In this document: positions 61,041 to 64,000 of the stretch, one piece after another
How the letters are laid out: every line of letters begins with the position of its first letter
Numbering within the stretch: position 1 is the stretch's first letter
NCBI RefSeq assembly: GCF_034377285.1
Contig: NZ_CP139715.1
Coordinates: 1 to 64,000, forward strand
Direction: 5' to 3'
DNA: 64,000 bases
From: Thalassobaculum sp. OXR-137
GTDB lineage: Bacteria; Pseudomonadota; Alphaproteobacteria; Thalassobaculales; Thalassobaculaceae
The notes under the pieces: generated by a model
What the model was told of the DNA's origin: nothing
Seen by the model: only the letters and a program-made list of their open reading frames with translations
Databases searched by the model: none
Program-made: the position numbers and the translations under genes

Positions 61041-62744
61041 TCACCCGAGGTCGCGCAGCCGCTCTCCGCCGAACACCACGCTGACCACCGTCCCGTCGCC
61101 CGGCGCACTGCGCAGGCCGACTTCCGCGCCATGCAGTTCCGCCAGCATCTTCACCAGGTAAAGGCCGAGCCCGGTCCCCTCGGCCTGGGCGAGAGCCGGG
61201 TTCCGCGCCCGGGTGAAGGGTTCCCAGATCGTCTTCTGGTCCTGGGCGTCGATCCCGGCGCCGGTATCGGCCACCGACAGGGTCATGGTCTCATCGTCGC
61301 CCCGTTCGAGGCGGATCTCCACCAGCCCGCCGGGCGGCGTGAACTTCAGCGCATTGGAGACGAGGTTGGTCAGGATCTGGCGGATCGCCTTCGCGTCCGC
61401 ATACAGGGCGGGGACCTGATCCGGGAGGTCGATCTGCAGCCTCACACCCTTGCGGTCGGCCTCGACGCCGAGCACGGTCTTGGTCGAGGCGATCTCGCGG
61501 GCGATATCGACCCAGCTCTCGTTGATCTCGAATCCTCCGCTCTCGATCTTCGACAGATCCAGGAGGTCGTTCACCAGGGCCAGAAGGTGCTGGCTGCTCT
61601 CGTGGATGATCTCGGCATATTCCTGCTCCCGGGTCTTCTCCTGGTTCGGCCGGTGCTGAAGCTTCAGGATCTGGGAGAAACCGATGATCGCGGTGAGCGG
61701 GGTGCGGATCTCGTGGCTGATCCGCGCGAGGAACGCGCTCTTCGCCCGCGTCGCATGTTCGGCACGCTGCAGGGCGGAGCGGACCTGCTGATCGCGGCTG
61801 ACGAGGTCCGAGTTGGCCTCCGCAAGATCCAGGGCGTGCGACAACAACGCCTGTTGCGCCTGGATCGCCCGGCTTATCACCACCGCCCCCGCCGCCATCG
61901 CCAGGACCAGCAGGACGATCGCCGGCACGGCCAGGTCCCGCAGGGCGTTGAGGCCGGCATCCGGGCTGTCCCAGTCGAGAAAGGCGAGGTCCGAGCCGTC
62001 CGACCGAACCAGGCGCACCGCCTCGTCCGAGACCGTCTCGGGGTCGAAGGCGATCCGGAGATTGGGCAGGGCGAACCGCTCGGCGGAGCTTTTCAGCCAG
62101 ATATCGTCCAGCGGACGGAGCACGATCAGCACCGGTCGCGGGTGCGGCTCCATCTGCGCCGGGGACGGCCGTTCCGGGGTGATGGCGGCAACCCCCGCGA
62201 CGGACACGCCCATCTCGGTCAGCACCAGACAGGGAAGCCCTTCGGGATTGTCCATCGGCGACGCCCTGGACCGGGCGATCACATAGCCCAGGTCCCGCAC
62301 CACCCGGTCCACCGCCTCGGCGTCGAAGGCGGGGCGGGTCGGATGGTTCCAGAAGAACACCACATCGTCGTTCTCATCGATGACGATGGAGCCGGTCACC
62401 CCGAAGGTGTCGGCCAGGTAGCTGCCCAGATCGTTCTCCGCCCACCGCCTGTCCAGGTCGACCAGCACGTTCTCGATGGTGACATCCCAATAGGCGTAAT
62501 CCTTGGCGAGAAGTCCCAGATCGCCGGTCACGTCCTCGATCGCCGTCTGGGCGAGACGCCCCGAGGACCGCGCCGCCGTCCGGTCGATCTCCACCACCGC
62601 CAGCCACAGCGCCCCGCCGGCGAGCGCCACGGCGAACAGAACCAGGGCGGCGACGGGCAGATAGAGCTGCCAGGCGGATACGCCACCACGCTGTCCCGGA
62701 ACCGCCTGGTCCGCGTATTTGCCTGTCACCGTTGGCTCTTCCAT
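61041..62744 (-). CDS. CHASE4-type sensor histidine kinase
   Basis: A 567-residue membrane histidine kinase. TM1 about 26-50, a periplasmic CHASE4-like sensor (LLAKDYAYWDVTIENVLVDLDRRWAENDLGSYL), TM2 near 265-290, a coiled coil, H-box ISHEIRTPLTAIIGFS (His phosphorylation site), then N-box (LTNLVSNALKFTPPGG), G1 (VADTGAGID) and G2 (GTGLGLYLVKML). No receiver domain and no response regulator gene beside it. The start ATG is chosen at MEEPTVTG; upstream readings have low-quality composition. Confidence 0.9.
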   Translation of the reverse strand: MEEPTVTGKYADQAVPGQRGGVSAWQLYLPVAALVLFAVALAGGALWLAVVEIDRTAARSSGRLAQTAIEDVTGDLGLLAKDYAYWDVTIENVLVDLDRRWAENDLGSYLADTFGVTGSIVIDENDDVVFFWNHPTRPAFDAEAVDRVVRDLGYVIARSRASPMDNPEGLPCLVLTEMGVSVAGVAAITPERPSPAQMEPHPRPVLIVLRPLDDIWLKSSAERFALPNLRIAFDPETVSDEAVRLVRSDGSDLAFLDWDSPDAGLNALRDLAVPAIVLLVLAMAAGAVVISRAIQAQQALLSHALDLAEANSDLVSRDQQVRSALQRAEHATRAKSAFLARISHEIRTPLTAIIGFSQILKLQHRPNQEKTREQEYAEIIHESSQHLLALVNDLLDLSKIESGGFEINESWVDIAREIASTKTVLGVEADRKGVRLQIDLPDQVPALYADAKAIRQILTNLVSNALKFTPPGGLVEIRLERGDDETMTLSVADTGAGIDAQDQKTIWEPFTRARNPALAQAEGTGLGLYLVKMLAELHGAEVGLRSAPGDGTVVSVVFGGERLRDLG

Positions 62745-62926
62745 CCTCGCCCCACGGCTCGACGCTACCATCGCGATGAGAGCCGGCAAAGGGTCGCGAC
62801 GTTTGTGAGTTTCCCCACATCCTTGGCGCATGAGTCGTTTTCGGGCAGCCGCAAGTCCTTCTTGCGGCATGGATCCGGACGGGATGCGGAGCGCCCGCCC
62901 CCGCCACCCCGGTCGGCCGATCAGCC

Positions 62927-64000
62927 TCAGGAAAGCTTATGCTCGCTCAGGAAGTCCGTTTTAAATGAGAGCCCGTGCCCGGGCCGTTCCGGCGGGGTAT
63001 AGACACCCCGGTCCGGCAGGATCGGCTCGACCCAGGCGTCCTCCATCCAATCGACGTATTCGATCCAGTGCGGATTCGGAATCGCCGCCATCAGGTGGAC
63101 CATCAGTTCCGGGAACAGATGCGGCGCGATCCGCATGCCTGAGGTCTGGGCCATCGCCGCGATCCGCCGCAGCTCGGTGAAACCGCCGCGCATCACGTCG
63201 GGCTGCAGGATCGGGATTTTGGGATGGGCGAAGAACGGCCGCAGGTCGTAGCGGGTGAAGTGGGTCTCCCCGCCGACCACGCGCAGGTCCAGCGCGTCGG
63301 CGATACGGAAATAGCCGGCGGTGTCCTCGCAATCCACCGGCTCCTCCAGCCAGTAGACGCCATGGTCCTGGAACCGCCTGCCGACGGCGATCGCCTGGTC
63401 GGCGGTCCAGCCCATGTTCACGTCGATGCAGATCTCCACCCCTTCGCCCAGTGCAGTCCGCATGGCGGCCACATGGGCGACGTCGGTGCGGTCGTCATAG
63501 AGATGGCCGGCCTGCATCTTGATCGCCTTGAAGCCGCGGCCGACATAGCGCTTCGCCTTGTCGACCATGCCGTCGCCGCCGAGCCCGCGCCAGCAGCCGC
63601 TGCCATAGGCCTCCAGCCGCTTGGCCGACCCGCCCCACAGCCGGAACATCGGCAGGCCGGCCAGCTTCGCCGTGGCGTCCCACAGGGCGATATCCAGGGC
63701 CGACTGCGCCATGACCGTGATGCCCATGCGGCCGATCCAGTAGTTGGACCGCCACAGCTCCTCCCACAGGGTCTCGACCTCGGTGACGTCACGGCCGAGG
63801 GCATGCGGTTTGACCAGTTCCTCGATGCAGGTGGCGATGGTCTCCAGCCCGCCATTGAGGATCTGCAGGTAGCCCATGCCGACCACCCCGCCCGCGGTCT
63901 CCACTTCCACGACGATCAGCTCGCGCAGCCTGTCGTAGCTCGGCGACCAGCGCGGCGGGTCGATCCACGGCGCGCGCAGCTTATGCACCCGGATATCGGC
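62927..64000 (-). CDS. Mandelate racemase/muconate-lactonizing enzyme family protein (partial)
   Basis: The 3' part of an enolase-superfamily gene whose beginning lies beyond the window; the frame stays open to the last base (ADIRVHKLRAPW...). Motifs: GFKAIKMQ (catalytic Lys region), ICIDVNMGW (metal Asp), WLEEPVD (metal Glu), VVGGETHFTRYDL (third metal acid) and IAPHLFPEL (catalytic His). These suit an acid-sugar dehydratase or racemase; the substrate is undetermined. Nearly complete, as only about 5-10 N-terminal residues are missing. Confidence 0.88.
   Translation of the reverse strand, partial: ADIRVHKLRAPWIDPPRWSPSYDRLRELIVVEVETAGGVVGMGYLQILNGGLETIATCIEELVKPHALGRDVTEVETLWEELWRSNYWIGRMGITVMAQSALDIALWDATAKLAGLPMFRLWGGSAKRLEAYGSGCWRGLGGDGMVDKAKRYVGRGFKAIKMQAGHLYDDRTDVAHVAAMRTALGEGVEICIDVNMGWTADQAIAVGRRFQDHGVYWLEEPVDCEDTAGYFRIADALDLRVVGGETHFTRYDLRPFFAHPKIPILQPDVMRGGFTELRRIAAMAQTSGMRIAPHLFPELMVHLMAAIPNPHWIEYVDWMEDAWVEPILPDRGVYTPPERPGHGLSFKTDFLSEHKLS

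Overview
The window reads as chromosomal DNA of a high-GC, free-living alphaproteobacterium, perhaps of the Rhodospirillales. The inference rests on the PAS_5-type domain protein, the alphaproteobacterial ArdC/relaxase/MobC set and the many ABC/TRAP uptake systems. It is indirect: there is no rRNA, tRNA or marker gene here.

Region 1 (1-8.5 kb) is a mobile or mobilizable module: a small Cys/His protein, an ArdC-type antirestriction protein with a hairpin-rich leader, two unknown genes, and a relaxase-MobC pair with a candidate oriT/att hairpin. A glycine-rich secreted-protein gene in it is split by an IS1595-family element of about 2.3 kb with perfect 24-bp ends, an 8-bp target duplication and three passenger genes. 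Region 2 (8.9-22 kb) is core-like metabolism and uptake: a ThDP enzyme of the acetolactate synthase type followed by a decayed aldehyde dehydrogenase start; a polyamine-type ABC operon whose first permease has a Pro/Ser-rich periplasmic insert; and, on the minus strand, a DeoR regulator with a UgpBAEC-like ABC operon ending in a TPR protein.

Region 3 (22-41 kb) is a patchwork accessory region with several broken genes (cytochrome c tail, frameshifted MFS, nonsense-mutated arsC) and a dispersed degenerate intergenic motif. It carries two GH13 glucosidases, an ion-channel-like protein, an SDR, an arsenate island (arsR, arsC remnant, GAPDH, ArsJ) and a copper island (Met-rich cytochrome c', diheme cytochrome c, His-rich small protein behind a CueR-like promoter, cupredoxin, CopA, CopB, membrane DUF305 protein). 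Arsenate detoxification would run through GAPDH-made 1-arseno-3-phosphoglycerate and ArsJ efflux. Copper detoxification would run through periplasmic oxidation and sequestration.

Region 4 (41-52 kb) is a compact minus-strand operon joining an allophanate-hydrolase-like enzyme, a complete peptide-type ABC transporter, an HpxZ/AtzH-type protein and an AtzG-AtzE amidase pair, with a divergent LysR regulator. It is probably an uptake and breakdown route for an N-carbonyl urea or ureide compound. Region 5 (52-64 kb) has TRAP membrane subunits without a binding protein, NIPSNAP, a TauD-type dioxygenase, a PAS protein, an FAD monooxygenase, a subtilase that starts directly at its catalytic domain and carries C-terminal repeats, a CHASE4 histidine kinase and a partial enolase-superfamily gene. 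Three different self-palindromic inverted-repeat pairs lie in or after transporter operons.
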